DNA from: Planctomycetota bacterium
GTDB taxonomy: Bacteria; Planctomycetota; Phycisphaerae; Phycisphaerales; Phycisphaeraceae
DNA length: 64,000 nt
Direction: 5' to 3'
Assembly (NCBI GenBank): GCA_021413865.1
Contig: JAIOPN010000014.1
Coordinates: 248,001-312,000, forward strand
Shown here: one piece after another, positions 36,292-44,833 of the stretch
How the letters are laid out: every line of letters begins with the position of its first letter
Numbering within the stretch: position 1 is the first letter of the stretch
The notes under the pieces: generated by a model
Told to the model about the DNA's origin: nothing
The model's input: the letters and a program-made list of their open reading frames with translations, nothing else
The model's database searches: none
Program-made: the position numbers and the translations under genes

Positions 36292-36573
36292 TTAGTGGGG
36301 AGCGGCGGAGGTGTCGGTGGTCAGTTCCTTGGCCTTCTCGACACCAGCCTCACCGGTCTTCTTGGCGGCTTCGCCGAGGTCCTTGGCGGCTTCAACGGTG
36401 TCGTGACCGGCTTCCTTGAGATTCTCGCCAGCGCTCTTGGCAGAGTCCTTCGCTGCGTCCATCGACGACGAGCTGGGCGGCTTGGGCAGGGGTGGGGTAG
36501 AGGACTTGTCCTCGCAACCGACAATCATTGCACCCGTCAACGCCAGACCGAGCATCCACTGTTTTGCTGACAT
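36292..36573 (-). CDS. Small Ala/Lys-rich lipoprotein
   Basis: 93 residues, family not recognised. A lipoprotein signal (MLGLALTGAMIVGC, modified C20) is followed by a P/S-rich spacer and an amphipathic helical stretch of AKD/AKE repeats (about 40-85), reminiscent of LEA-like or Lpp-like helices. AAGGGGCT precedes the ATG. A strong terminator follows, so it is a short monocistronic and probably abundant transcript. Confidence 0.82.
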   Translation of the reverse strand: MSAKQWMLGLALTGAMIVGCEDKSSTPPLPKPPSSSSMDAAKDSAKSAGENLKEAGHDTVEAAKDLGEAAKKTGEAGVEKAKELTTDTSAAPH

Positions 36574-36662
36574 GTTGTAGCCCCTTGTGAAAGTGAGATA
36601 AATGGAACTGTATAGCAGGGTAAACCCTGTGGGGTAGCAGTGTCAAACGGTTCTGACGGGAT

Positions 36663-37553
36663 TTATCGGCGTGTGCGTCGCCTTGTTGCGGCGTCGGATT
36701 GCTTGCGAAGGGTTCTCCGGGCGCGGGCCACGATCCAGGCCGTGCGCGGCGTGTCGGATTCCTTCAGCCAGCGTCTGCACACCGCCTCGACCCACTCTGG
36801 CCGGTCCTTGCTCGCGTCGTTGAGCCAGTTGGCGACGGAGTTCTGCACGTAACGGCTCGGGTCGTCGCGCAGCGGCTCGAGGATCGGCAGGCCGAGTTCG
36901 GGATTGCTCCGCAGTTCGGGGATGGATTTGCACCAGACGCCGCGCGGGCGGGTGAGCTCGCTGGCGTACCGGCGGACGTTGGGGTCGTCGGACACGACGA
37001 AGTCCTGCAGCAGCGCGATCGCTTCTTCGATGTGCTGCGCCACCGCGGGGCGGACAGACCACCAGGCGATCTCGCGCACGCCCATGTGCGGGTCGGCGGC
37101 GAAGCGACGGGCAATCACCAACCGCCGAGCCAGGTCGATCGAGGGGTTGGCCATCGCCGCGACCGACGCCCACTGGCGCACGGTGTCGGATCGGTGCGAC
37201 GCGAGAGACTCGAACAACACCCCGCGCCGGCGCGCGGGCAGTTTGTCGAGCGCCTCCCACAGCGATTGACCGATCACGGCCATCCGCTGCATCACGCCCA
37301 CCCCCGCCAGGCCGGCGATCATCGGCCGCAGCGAATCCAGGGCGTCCTCCATCCCCAGGTCACGCAGGACGTTGGCCAGGAGCACACCCATGTCGATCGC
37401 CAGGCTCTCGGCGAGCGTGAGGGCTTCCTCGGCGCCGGCGTTGAGCGCGGCGAGCACCTCGGGCGGGATGTCGGCACGGCTGCGCGCCCCCTTGCGCCGC
37501 GCGGGGGCTTGGGGCTTGGTTCGTGATTGCAACGGGCGCGGCCGCGGGGTCAT
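36663..37553 (-). CDS. DNA alkylation repair protein (AlkC/AlkD-like HEAT repeats)
   Basis: 296 residues of helical repeats. DPNVRRYASELTRPRGVW, PELGLPILEPLRDDPSRYV and NSVANWLNDASKDRPEWVEA match the AlkC/AlkD superfamily, HEAT-repeat glycosylases that excise alkylated bases. Which branch it belongs to, and whether it is active, cannot be judged without alignment. ATG 37553 overlaps the stop of the amidohydrolase gene by 4 bases (ATGA), so translation is coupled. Both ends are Arg/Lys-rich. Confidence 0.85.
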   Translation of the reverse strand: MTPRPRPLQSRTKPQAPARRKGARSRADIPPEVLAALNAGAEEALTLAESLAIDMGVLLANVLRDLGMEDALDSLRPMIAGLAGVGVMQRMAVIGQSLWEALDKLPARRRGVLFESLASHRSDTVRQWASVAAMANPSIDLARRLVIARRFAADPHMGVREIAWWSVRPAVAQHIEEAIALLQDFVVSDDPNVRRYASELTRPRGVWCKSIPELRSNPELGLPILEPLRDDPSRYVQNSVANWLNDASKDRPEWVEAVCRRWLKESDTPRTAWIVARARRTLRKQSDAATRRRTRR

Positions 37554-38902
37554 CGCCGTGAACCCGTTTTTCGCGGCGTGCCACGTTTTACGGGCACAGG
37601 GGCGTTCTTCTTCATCGCGGCGGCGACGGCGCGGCGCTTGGCGGCCATGTCGAATACGTCGAGCTGGTTGAGCCGCAGGAACCGGTCGGCGACCGCGATG
37701 GCGCGGCGCTCGGTCAGGTCGCCGGCATCCACTTCGGCCTGGAGGGCGCGCGTCATCCAGCGCCGCATCTGCGCCGCGTACGCCACGCCGCGCGTCGGCC
37801 AGAACGTGTCCCCGCCGTAGCCGAACATCTTGTTCACCGGCACGGCGTGCAAAAAGCGGCGCACGAAATCCATCGTCGAATAGGGGTCGATCGACCACGC
37901 CCAGCAGAGGTCCACGAAGGCGTTGGGGAAGTGCTTGACGATCGCCAGCATCTCGTCGCTGTAGGGGTAGGCGATGTGCATGAGGACGAACCGCGTGCGC
38001 GGGTATTTGATGAGCAACTCGCAGAGGTTGCCCGCGGGGATGCGGTTGAGCCGCATGTAGCCGGTGCCCGCGTAGTAGCCGGTGTGGATTTTGAAGGGGA
38101 GGTTATGCCTGGCGCACTGCTCGGCGGCCTGACCGATGCACCAGTCGCCGATGCAGAGGCGGGCGTCGGCCGAGGCCTTGTCGCCGTGCCGCAGGACCTC
38201 CTCCAGCGCGGCGACGGCCTCGTTCAGCGGGCGCTCGCGCCACGCCAGCGTCCGGCCGTAGGCGTGCTGGGATTTCACGGCCACCGCGACCGGGGCGTAC
38301 TTGGCGAACAGCGCCGCGATCGCCTGGCGCAGCAGCGACAGGTTCGTGACGGTGTAGCCCGTCTCCCGCGCGATCGCTTCCACGTCGATGTTCCCGTAGG
38401 CAAACTCCGCCATGGAGAGGTCGTAGAAAAAGAAGTCCGGGCCCGAGGCGTCGGGTAAACACGGCCAGCAGAAGTCGTCGGTCTGGATGTGGTCGAGGTT
38501 GGCCACGTCGCGGAGCAGGTGGAGGCGTTGTCCTGGTTTTCGGTAGGCGGCGATGCGCGGCTGGGCGGCGGTGAGGGAGGCGAGGTCGAGTTCATCGATG
38601 CCGTAGAGCAGCTTGGCGTGGATGCGGATCGCCTCGCCGTAGCCGGTGTATTGGATCAGTTCCCAATGCGGCCGGAGCTTGTTCCACCGGGTTTTGAGGC
38701 TGGCGGTGGCGGGGTTGGTCAACTCGTCGGCGAGCGTGACCGGCTGGCCCGCGGAGACCAGGTCGCCGCGCTCGTAGTGGGCGAAGAGCTCCTGGAGGAT
38801 GTCCGTCGGGCCGCTGGCGCGCCACGGATCCTCCTTGATCTGGTGCTCGTGGGTGTTGACGACTCGGAGGGCCTCGATGTGCTGCGCCAGGTCGGTGGTC
38901 AT
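37550..38902 (-). CDS. Amidohydrolase-family metal-dependent hydrolase
   Basis: 450 residues. N-terminal RVVNTHEHQ (H18, H20) is the HxH metal-binding start of an amidohydrolase TIM barrel; LPFKIHTGYYAGTG (third His region), RFVLMHIAYPYSDE (fourth) and MFGYGGDTFWPTRG (catalytic Asp region) follow in order. The pattern resembles the COG2159/glucuronate isomerase-like branch found in planctomycetes. Substrate unknown. It is coupled to the downstream AlkC/AlkD-like gene and begins 13 bases after the YdjY gene, so three genes may form an operon. Confidence 0.85.
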   Translation of the reverse strand: MTTDLAQHIEALRVVNTHEHQIKEDPWRASGPTDILQELFAHYERGDLVSAGQPVTLADELTNPATASLKTRWNKLRPHWELIQYTGYGEAIRIHAKLLYGIDELDLASLTAAQPRIAAYRKPGQRLHLLRDVANLDHIQTDDFCWPCLPDASGPDFFFYDLSMAEFAYGNIDVEAIARETGYTVTNLSLLRQAIAALFAKYAPVAVAVKSQHAYGRTLAWRERPLNEAVAALEEVLRHGDKASADARLCIGDWCIGQAAEQCARHNLPFKIHTGYYAGTGYMRLNRIPAGNLCELLIKYPRTRFVLMHIAYPYSDEMLAIVKHFPNAFVDLCWAWSIDPYSTMDFVRRFLHAVPVNKMFGYGGDTFWPTRGVAYAAQMRRWMTRALQAEVDAGDLTERRAIAVADRFLRLNQLDVFDMAAKRRAVAAAMKKNAPVPVKRGTPRKTGSRR

Positions 38903-38915
38903 GGTCCGCGCCTTC

Positions 38916-39707
38916 TTATTTCCCCGCCGGTTGCGTCGCCGGCTGCGTGGAGGCGGGCGCGGGGCCGGGGCGGAGGCGGATGAGGACGATGGTGCCGACG
39001 GGCGGGATCACCGCGGTGCGGCAGCCCCAGGTGGAGTCGTCGCTCATGTTGGTCATGGCGGACTCGTGGGTGAGCAGATCGTCGGAGAAGTTGACCAGGG
39101 AGATGACCGTGCCGTTGAGGTCGGCGCGGTAGGCGCGCCTGCCCTCGATCTCAGCGAACTCCGAGCCGGTGAAGAGCCAGTGGCCCGCGGGCAGGACCTC
39201 GCCGGTCTTCTGGTTGACGATCCACTCGTTGGCGGGTGTCTCGCGTTCGACCGCGCCGCTGCGGGTGACGATGGTGACGATGACCGACGGGCCGTGCGCG
39301 GGGGAGGATTTGACCTCGTCGCCGTCGCGCCACCAGCGCATCGGCGCGCCGGGTTCGAGGCCGATCATGACCAACGCGAGGTGGATGTGGCTGGGCTGTG
39401 CGGGGGTGGTGAGGATGGCCTCGTAGTCGCGCGTGCCCGGCGTGCAGGCGAGCAGCTCGAGCCACTTGGCCTCGCGCGTGGCCACGCGCGCCTCGATGTC
39501 GATCACCTTGTTGGCCACATCGACGTGGATGTGCGGTAGGCTCGCGGGGTGATCGGCGTCCGTGGCGGGTTGCGTGGCGGGCGGGGCGGCGTCGCCGTCG
39601 GCATGCGCCGGACGTGACGCGAACACCACAGCCGACGCGCAGAGCAATCCAGCCGTGAAAAGGCGGGCGACGCGGCCGCACACAATCCGCGAGATGACGG
39701 TATCCAT
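38916..39707 (-). CDS. YdjY-domain secreted protein
   Basis: 263 residues. Signal peptide (VARLFTAGLLCASAVVFA, cleavage near AHA-DG) and PPATQPATD linker, then the YdjY domain: VDVANKVIDIEARVATREAK, WLELLACTPGTRDYEAILTT, PSHIHLALVMIGLEPG. The C-terminus ends in a STQPATQP tail. YdjY proteins are exported and of unknown function, frequent in planctomycetes. The start at 39707 removes a non-conserved upstream stretch. It diverges from the Gfo/Idh gene. Confidence 0.85.
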   Translation of the reverse strand: MDTVISRIVCGRVARLFTAGLLCASAVVFASRPAHADGDAAPPATQPATDADHPASLPHIHVDVANKVIDIEARVATREAKWLELLACTPGTRDYEAILTTPAQPSHIHLALVMIGLEPGAPMRWWRDGDEVKSSPAHGPSVIVTIVTRSGAVERETPANEWIVNQKTGEVLPAGHWLFTGSEFAEIEGRRAYRADLNGTVISLVNFSDDLLTHESAMTNMSDDSTWGCRTAVIPPVGTIVLIRLRPGPAPASTQPATQPAGK

Positions 39708-39824
39708 GCACACCAGTCTATCGCGACGGCCGGGGCGGCGAAAAATAAAATAGGCGGGCGCCACCGATCACGCTATCACTCCGGCGGCTATAAATGGCTG
39801 TCGTCCACCCGCCCGGAGACGCCC

Positions 39825-40880
39825 ATGGCCACCCCCGCACCCGTCAACGTCGCCTTCATCGGCGCAGGCTCCATCTGCCGCGCCCGCCACATCCCGGGCC
39901 TGCTCAAAATCCCGGGCGTGAAGATCGCGGCCGTGAGCAACCGCTCGCGGCAATCCGGCGAGGCCGTCGCGCGGGAGTTCAACATCCCCAATGTCGAGGA
40001 CGACTGGCACGCCCTGCTCGACCGGCGCGACATCGACGCCATCTTCATCGGCACATGGCCCTACATGCACCGCGAGATATCGGTCGCCGCGCTTGCGGCG
40101 GGCAAGCACGTCTTCTGCCAGGCGCGGATGGCGATGGACCTGGCCGACGCGCGGCGGATGCTCGACGCCGCCCGCGCCCGACCGGAGTTGGTGAACATGA
40201 TCTGCCCGCCGCCGACGCGGATGCCCTTCGAGCCGTGGGTCCGGCGCGTCATCCGGGAGGGGCAACTGGGGACCATCACCTGCGTCGAGCTTGTCAGCGT
40301 CGGCGCGGCCAACACGAATCCGAACGCGGTGCACTGGCGCGAGCGGCGCGAGATGAGCGGGAACCAGGTGATGGCGATGGGCATTTATGCCGAGACGCTC
40401 AACGCCTGGGTCGGGCCGTACGACTCGCTCTCGGCCGTGACCTCCATCCCCCTGCCCGTGAAGCGCGACGCGCAGGGCTTGGCCGTCGAGATCAAGGTGC
40501 CGCAGGTGGTCACGATCACGGGCCGGCTCGCCAACGGCGCGAACGCGGTCGAGCTGCACACGGGCCTGGCCTGCGACCGCGGCACGCCGACCGACCGGCT
40601 CACGATCTGGGGGACGTCGGGCACGATCCGTTATTGCTTCGGCGAGACGATCGACTTCGCCCGCGCCGGCGAGGAGCTGCGCCCCGCCGACGTGCCGGGG
40701 GGCGAGCGGCGCGGCTGGCTGGTCGAGGAGGATTTCATCTCGGCCGTGCGCGCGGTGCGTGAGGGTAAGGCGTGGGCGGTCAGCCCGGACTTCGCCGAGG
40801 GATTAGGTTACATGACCAAGGTGGAAGCGGTGCACGCCTCGGCGTCAACGGGCCGCGCGGTGAAACTGAGTGATTTGTGA
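39825..40880 (+). CDS. Gfo/Idh/MocA-family oxidoreductase with altered EKP motif
   Basis: 351 residues. The N-terminal Rossmann fold shows VNVAFIGAGSICRARHIPG and IDAIFIGTWPYMHREISVAA. The usual catalytic-lysine motif (EKP) after GKHV is replaced by QARMAMD, so the normal lysine is missing. The C-terminal alpha/beta substrate domain is complete. The family oxidises or rearranges sugars and inositols with NAD(P). Loss of the lysine suggests altered chemistry or a non-catalytic role. Its stop overlaps the GTG start of the next gene. Confidence 0.9.
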   Translation: MATPAPVNVAFIGAGSICRARHIPGLLKIPGVKIAAVSNRSRQSGEAVAREFNIPNVEDDWHALLDRRDIDAIFIGTWPYMHREISVAALAAGKHVFCQARMAMDLADARRMLDAARARPELVNMICPPPTRMPFEPWVRRVIREGQLGTITCVELVSVGAANTNPNAVHWRERREMSGNQVMAMGIYAETLNAWVGPYDSLSAVTSIPLPVKRDAQGLAVEIKVPQVVTITGRLANGANAVELHTGLACDRGTPTDRLTIWGTSGTIRYCFGETIDFARAGEELRPADVPGGERRGWLVEEDFISAVRAVREGKAWAVSPDFAEGLGYMTKVEAVHASASTGRAVKLSDL

Positions 40881-41242
40881 ACGCAACCGGTGATACAAAC
40901 CAGCCCCCGCCCGATCACACCGCGCCACTGACGTGGGCGGTGCTGCTGGGGCGATGGATCGAGTTCGCCAAGAGCGCGGTGGCGCTGCCGGACGACGACC
41001 CCGGGAGGCGGATGCGGCGGTGCGTGGTGGACGTGATCACGCTACAGGCGGTCTGGTTCGCGCTGCGTGAGATCGAATCGCTACCCGCCGACGAGTGGGC
41101 GCTGGGGCTGGACCGGGCGCAGGTGTTGATCGACAAGCACGCCGCGATGATCGAGGAGACCTGGGCCGGTGCGGCGATGCCCGCGGCGCTGCGCGAACTG
41201 ATCGGCGACGCTCGCGCCGAGCTGGCGAAACATGTGAAATAG
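40877..41242 (+). CDS. Small conserved-looking hypothetical protein
   Basis: 121 residues, not recognised. Starts at GTG 40877, overlapping the upstream TGA by 4 bases, which argues for real translation. It looks helical and soluble: AVLLGRWIEFAKSAVALPDD, CVVDVITLQAVWFALREIES, EWALGLDRAQVLIDKHAAM. It ends 12 bases from the convergent photolyase stop. A partner role for the oxidoreductase is only an inference from coupling. Confidence 0.75.
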   Translation: MNATGDTNQPPPDHTAPLTWAVLLGRWIEFAKSAVALPDDDPGRRMRRCVVDVITLQAVWFALREIESLPADEWALGLDRAQVLIDKHAAMIEETWAGAAMPAALRELIGDARAELAKHVK

Positions 41243-41254
41243 GGGCCCGCATAG

Positions 41255-42625
41255 TCACGGGCGCGCCATCGACTCCACCTTCGTCACATAGGCCTTGATG
41301 TCGCACTTGCGCTCCAGGCCCTTGTCGTTCATCCAGCGGACGGTGCCGAAGACCGGCCGCCGGGTCCAGGGGCGGTCGTGCTTGCCGAAGCACCACGCCA
41401 CGCCCGCGAAGGAGTTGGGATCGCGGCCGTCCAGCTCGTACTTGTTGTTCAGGTGCAGCGCGGTGGCGAACGCCTCTTGGGGCGTGGCGCTCCACTCGAT
41501 GATCTTCTTGCCCCAGTACATCCGCATGTAGTTGTGCATCTTCCCGGTGAGCACCATCTCCCGCTGCGCCGCGTTCCAGTAGGGGTCGTGCGTCTCCGCG
41601 TTCTCGAACTCGTCGGGTGAATAGACATGGGCGCGGCGGTCCCCGGCCTGGTCGCGCAGCGTCGCCCGTGCCCAGGCGGGGAGGCAGCCATAGGTGTCGT
41701 ACCGCTCGTTGTAGAGCACGAAATTGATCGACAGCTCGCGGCGGACGATCAGCTCTTCGAGGAACACGTCTTTCGCCGCGCGGGGCGCGGCGGATTCCTC
41801 CACGCGCAGCGCCAGGTCCAGAGGTGAGACCTGCCCGAAGTGCAGATAGGGGCTCATGTGCGAGACGCAGTCCAGGCTCGGCTCGTTGCGGAGCGTCGCG
41901 TAGTCGGCGAGCTTGCGGTGGAGGAATGCCGTAAACAGCTTGTCCGCCTCGTCCGCCCCGCCGACGTAATCGCGCACCCGGCGGACGGACCGGTCGATCT
42001 TCAATCTCTCGAGCGTGCCGTCCACGTCTTCGATGTCCAACCGGTCCGGCGCGTTGAACCGCATGGCGAGGGAGCCCTGTTTGGGCCGCGTTTCTCGCGG
42101 CGGGACGAGGAATGTTTTCAGGTGCGCGTGAATCTTCGTCCGGATGGTGCGGGCGGCGAACTCCTCCTTGCGTGACACCGTCTCCGCCGGCACCACGGCG
42201 TCGGTCTCCACCTGGATCGCCTCACATCCCACGTGGCCGGCAACGTGTTCTCGCCATGCGTGCTGGTGGCGCAGGTAACCCCGATCGGTGACGAGCAGGC
42301 TCGCCCCCTTCGCCGCCTCCACCGCCACGCGCTCCGGTGAGCCGTGCCGCACGACGAACTGGATGCCGCGTTTTTTCAGGTCACGCGCCACGCACGCCAG
42401 ACCCTCGAGCATGAAGGCGTAGTGCCGCTCGTTGGCCTCGGGGTAGTCGCCGGTGACGCCGAACGCGACGACCACCGGCACGCCCAGTCCGTTGGCGCGG
42501 GCGATGGCGTATTCGAGCGCGTGGTTGCACCCTGCCCGCTGCGAGGCCTGCATCCAGTAAAGAACGTAACGCCCACGGACGACCGGCTGGGCGTTGAGCC
42601 GACGGATGCGTTCAGGCTGGATCAT
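41255..42625 (-). CDS. phr: Class II cyclobutane pyrimidine dimer photolyase
   Basis: 456 residues, normal for class II. The light-driven flavoenzyme splits UV-induced pyrimidine dimers. Diagnostic stretches are YVLYWMQASQRAGCNHALEY in the antenna domain, SHMSPYLHFGQVSPLDLALR, LEELIVRRELSINFVLYN, and the FAD-domain MRMYWGKKIIEWSATPQEAF and DPNSFAGVAWCFGKHDRPW. It lies 58 bases downstream of the GT4 gene on the same strand. Confidence 0.95.
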   Translation of the reverse strand: MIQPERIRRLNAQPVVRGRYVLYWMQASQRAGCNHALEYAIARANGLGVPVVVAFGVTGDYPEANERHYAFMLEGLACVARDLKKRGIQFVVRHGSPERVAVEAAKGASLLVTDRGYLRHQHAWREHVAGHVGCEAIQVETDAVVPAETVSRKEEFAARTIRTKIHAHLKTFLVPPRETRPKQGSLAMRFNAPDRLDIEDVDGTLERLKIDRSVRRVRDYVGGADEADKLFTAFLHRKLADYATLRNEPSLDCVSHMSPYLHFGQVSPLDLALRVEESAAPRAAKDVFLEELIVRRELSINFVLYNERYDTYGCLPAWARATLRDQAGDRRAHVYSPDEFENAETHDPYWNAAQREMVLTGKMHNYMRMYWGKKIIEWSATPQEAFATALHLNNKYELDGRDPNSFAGVAWCFGKHDRPWTRRPVFGTVRWMNDKGLERKCDIKAYVTKVESMARP

Positions 42626-42683
42626 CGCGGCACGTCCCGGTGTTTCCCGTGAACAATGATAGGGCCTGCGACGTGGATTGAGG

Positions 42684-43832
42684 TCACGCGATCGCGGGCT
42701 GGCCGCGGTGAATCACCTGGAGCAAGGCGTCCTCAAACTGGCCGACGATCGCGCCCCATGAGAGCGTCCGCGCGGTGGCGGCGGCGGCCGAGCGGATGAC
42801 GGGCCAATCGACGCGGCGGCGCACCAGATCGGCGGCGGCCGCGATGAAGCGGGCGGGTTGATCGAAGGGCACGAGGAAGCCGTTCTCCCCCGTGCGGATG
42901 TGCTGGCGGCCGGCGGCGTAGTCATAGGTGAGCACGACCAGGCCGCTGGCCATCGCCTCGGTCACGACGTTGCCGAACGTCTCGGTCGTGCTGGCGAAGA
43001 GGAAAAGGTCCGCCGAGGCGTAATGCTCCGCCAATGATTGGACCCCCTGCCTGCCGGCAAAGATCGCGCCGGGGTGGTCGCGCCGGAGCCCCGCCGCGGC
43101 GGGCCCGTCGCCGACCAGCACCAGCTTGGCGCGGGGCTCGGCCTGTCTCAGGGCCTCGAAGCCGCGCAGGGTCAACGGGATGTTTTTCTCCAGCGCGATG
43201 CGGCCGACGTACATCGCGACCGGGTCGTCCGGCCCGGCGCCCCACGCGCGGCGGAGCTCTTCGCTGCGACGTCCGGGGTTGAAGAGCGTCGCATCGACGC
43301 CGCGGGAAACGACGACGGTGTCACGGAAGCCGTCGCGGGCCAGCGCGTCGCGCGTGTCGTTGCTGGGGACCATGGTGCAGCCGGCGCGGTTGTGGAACCA
43401 GCGGAGGTAGGCGGTGACGCCGCCGCGCACCAGGTTGTAGCCGTAGTGACGGCCGTACTGCGTGAAGTTGGTGTGGAAGCTCGAGCTGATGGGAACACCC
43501 AGCGCGGCGGCCGCGCGGAGGGCGGAGAAACCCAGCGGCCCCTCGGTGGCGACGTGCACGACGTCCGGCGGCGAGCCGCGCCAAAGCTTCAGGAGCCGCG
43601 CCCGGCAGGGCAGGCCCATGCGCAGGCCCTGGTAGCGCGGCATCGGCAGGCCGGGCACCACCAGTTGTTCGAGGTCTCCGGTGCGCGAATCCCCATCGCC
43701 CGCGTGCTGGCGGGGGCGGATGACCTGTATGGAGTGCCCGCGAGATAAGAGGCCGTTGATGACGCGGTCGAGCGTCATCGCCACGCCGTTGATTTCAGGC
43801 GGGAACGTCTCGGTGACCAGCGCGATGCGCAT
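42684..43832 (-). CDS. Glycosyltransferase family 4
   Basis: 382 residues, GT-B fold. RIALVTETFPPEINGVAMTL opens the acceptor domain; HTNFTQYGRHYGYNLV resembles MgtA/SqdX-type enzymes that mannosylate or sulfoquinovosylate diacylglycerol. The donor site has MYVGRIALEKNIPLTL and the EX7E motif ETFGNVVTE. It would act at the inner face of the cytoplasmic membrane on a glycolipid; exact donor unknown. Confidence 0.9.
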   Translation of the reverse strand: MRIALVTETFPPEINGVAMTLDRVINGLLSRGHSIQVIRPRQHAGDGDSRTGDLEQLVVPGLPMPRYQGLRMGLPCRARLLKLWRGSPPDVVHVATEGPLGFSALRAAAALGVPISSSFHTNFTQYGRHYGYNLVRGGVTAYLRWFHNRAGCTMVPSNDTRDALARDGFRDTVVVSRGVDATLFNPGRRSEELRRAWGAGPDDPVAMYVGRIALEKNIPLTLRGFEALRQAEPRAKLVLVGDGPAAAGLRRDHPGAIFAGRQGVQSLAEHYASADLFLFASTTETFGNVVTEAMASGLVVLTYDYAAGRQHIRTGENGFLVPFDQPARFIAAAADLVRRRVDWPVIRSAAAATARTLSWGAIVGQFEDALLQVIHRGQPAIA

Positions 43833-43919
43833 GGGGTCATTATCGGCAGCGTTTGTGAACGCCGTGTTCAGACCCCGGCGACTCGCGGACTCGTCATCGG
43901 GCTTGGCGGGCGGAGGGGA

Positions 43920-44684
43920 TTACGCGGGGAAGTCGATGCCCGCCTCGCCGCGGGCGCGGTTGTAGGCCTCGTCGTCGCCGTGGTAGTTGGGCGCGCAGGG
44001 CGTGAGGCCCAGGCCCAGGAGCTGGCGGGTGAGCGGGTCGGTGGATTGGGCGAGCTCGGCGGGGAGCGGCTGGGTGAAGTAGTTGTCCATCCGCTTGATG
44101 AAATACCGGCCGAAGTAGGGGAAGAGCGCCAGGCGCGCCTGTTTGGAATTGTTCTGCGCCCCGGAGTGGAGCAGCGCGGCGTCGAAGAAGACGGCGGTGC
44201 CGGCGCGGACGGGGGCGAGCACCTCGCCGGGCGCGGGCTTGTCGTTGGGCGGCGCGGGCGGTTCATTGCGGTGGCTGCCGGGGATCACGCGGAGCTGGCC
44301 CATCTCCGGCGTCATGTCGTAGAGATAAATCCCCGTGTTCATCGACAGCGTTTTGTCGCACGTGAACCTGACGTCGCGGTGCCAGCCCACGCCGCCCGCC
44401 CCGGCGGCGGTGTAGAGCAGGTCGAGCGCCAGGAGCTGCACGTCCGGCCCGATCAGGTCGCGCGCGGACTCGACCAGCCTCGGGAGCTTGAATATCTGGC
44501 GGAACGGGGCGCGGCGGTAGAGCACGCGCTCATGCCAGACGCGAACCTGCGTGTCGGCCGGATCGGCGGCGACCAGCGCCAGCGCCGCGGCGCGGATGTC
44601 GTCGAGCAACGCGCCGGTGATCACGTCCTCGAGGACGAGATAACCGTTGGCGTCGAAGAAGGATTTCTGTGCGTCGCTGAGCAT
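43920..44684 (-). CDS. Phytanoyl-CoA dioxygenase (PhyH) family protein 3
   Basis: 254 residues. Iron ligands H102 and D104 (GWHRDVRF), distal H173 (LLHSGAQNN), R184 probable 2-oxoglutarate ligand. LRVIPGSHRNEPP is the PhyH signature. It lies downstream of the two tandem PhyH genes on the same strand, separated by the heptamer repeat (44711-44824). It is less similar to those two than they are to each other. Substrate unknown. Confidence 0.9.
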   Translation of the reverse strand: MLSDAQKSFFDANGYLVLEDVITGALLDDIRAAALALVAADPADTQVRVWHERVLYRRAPFRQIFKLPRLVESARDLIGPDVQLLALDLLYTAAGAGGVGWHRDVRFTCDKTLSMNTGIYLYDMTPEMGQLRVIPGSHRNEPPAPPNDKPAPGEVLAPVRAGTAVFFDAALLHSGAQNNSKQARLALFPYFGRYFIKRMDNYFTQPLPAELAQSTDPLTRQLLGLGLTPCAPNYHGDDEAYNRARGEAGIDFPA

Positions 44685-44710
44685 GGGAGAGAAAGTCCAG
44701 GGTCGGTTAG

Positions 44711-44824
44711 TCCAGAGTCCAGAGTCGCGGAGCGGATTCAGAGAAGAACCACCGCCCCTCCGACTCTGGACTCTGGACTCTGGACTCTGGACTCTGGACT
44801 CTGGACTCTGGACTCTGGACTCTG
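44711..44824. repeat. Heptamer inverted/tandem repeat (family B)
   Basis: Nine uninterrupted copies of GACTCTG (44762-44824) are preceded at 44711-44726 by TCCAGAGTCCAGAGTC, their reverse complement, so the whole can fold into a large hairpin. It fills the gap between two PhyH genes. The same element occurs inside dnaE (60469-60558). Confidence 0.92.
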
Positions 44825-44833
44825 GCTATTTTA

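Noticed and set aside
44762-44824. CRISPR-like array
   Set aside because: Heptamers are directly adjacent with no spacers and no cas genes nearby; it is a simple tandem repeat.
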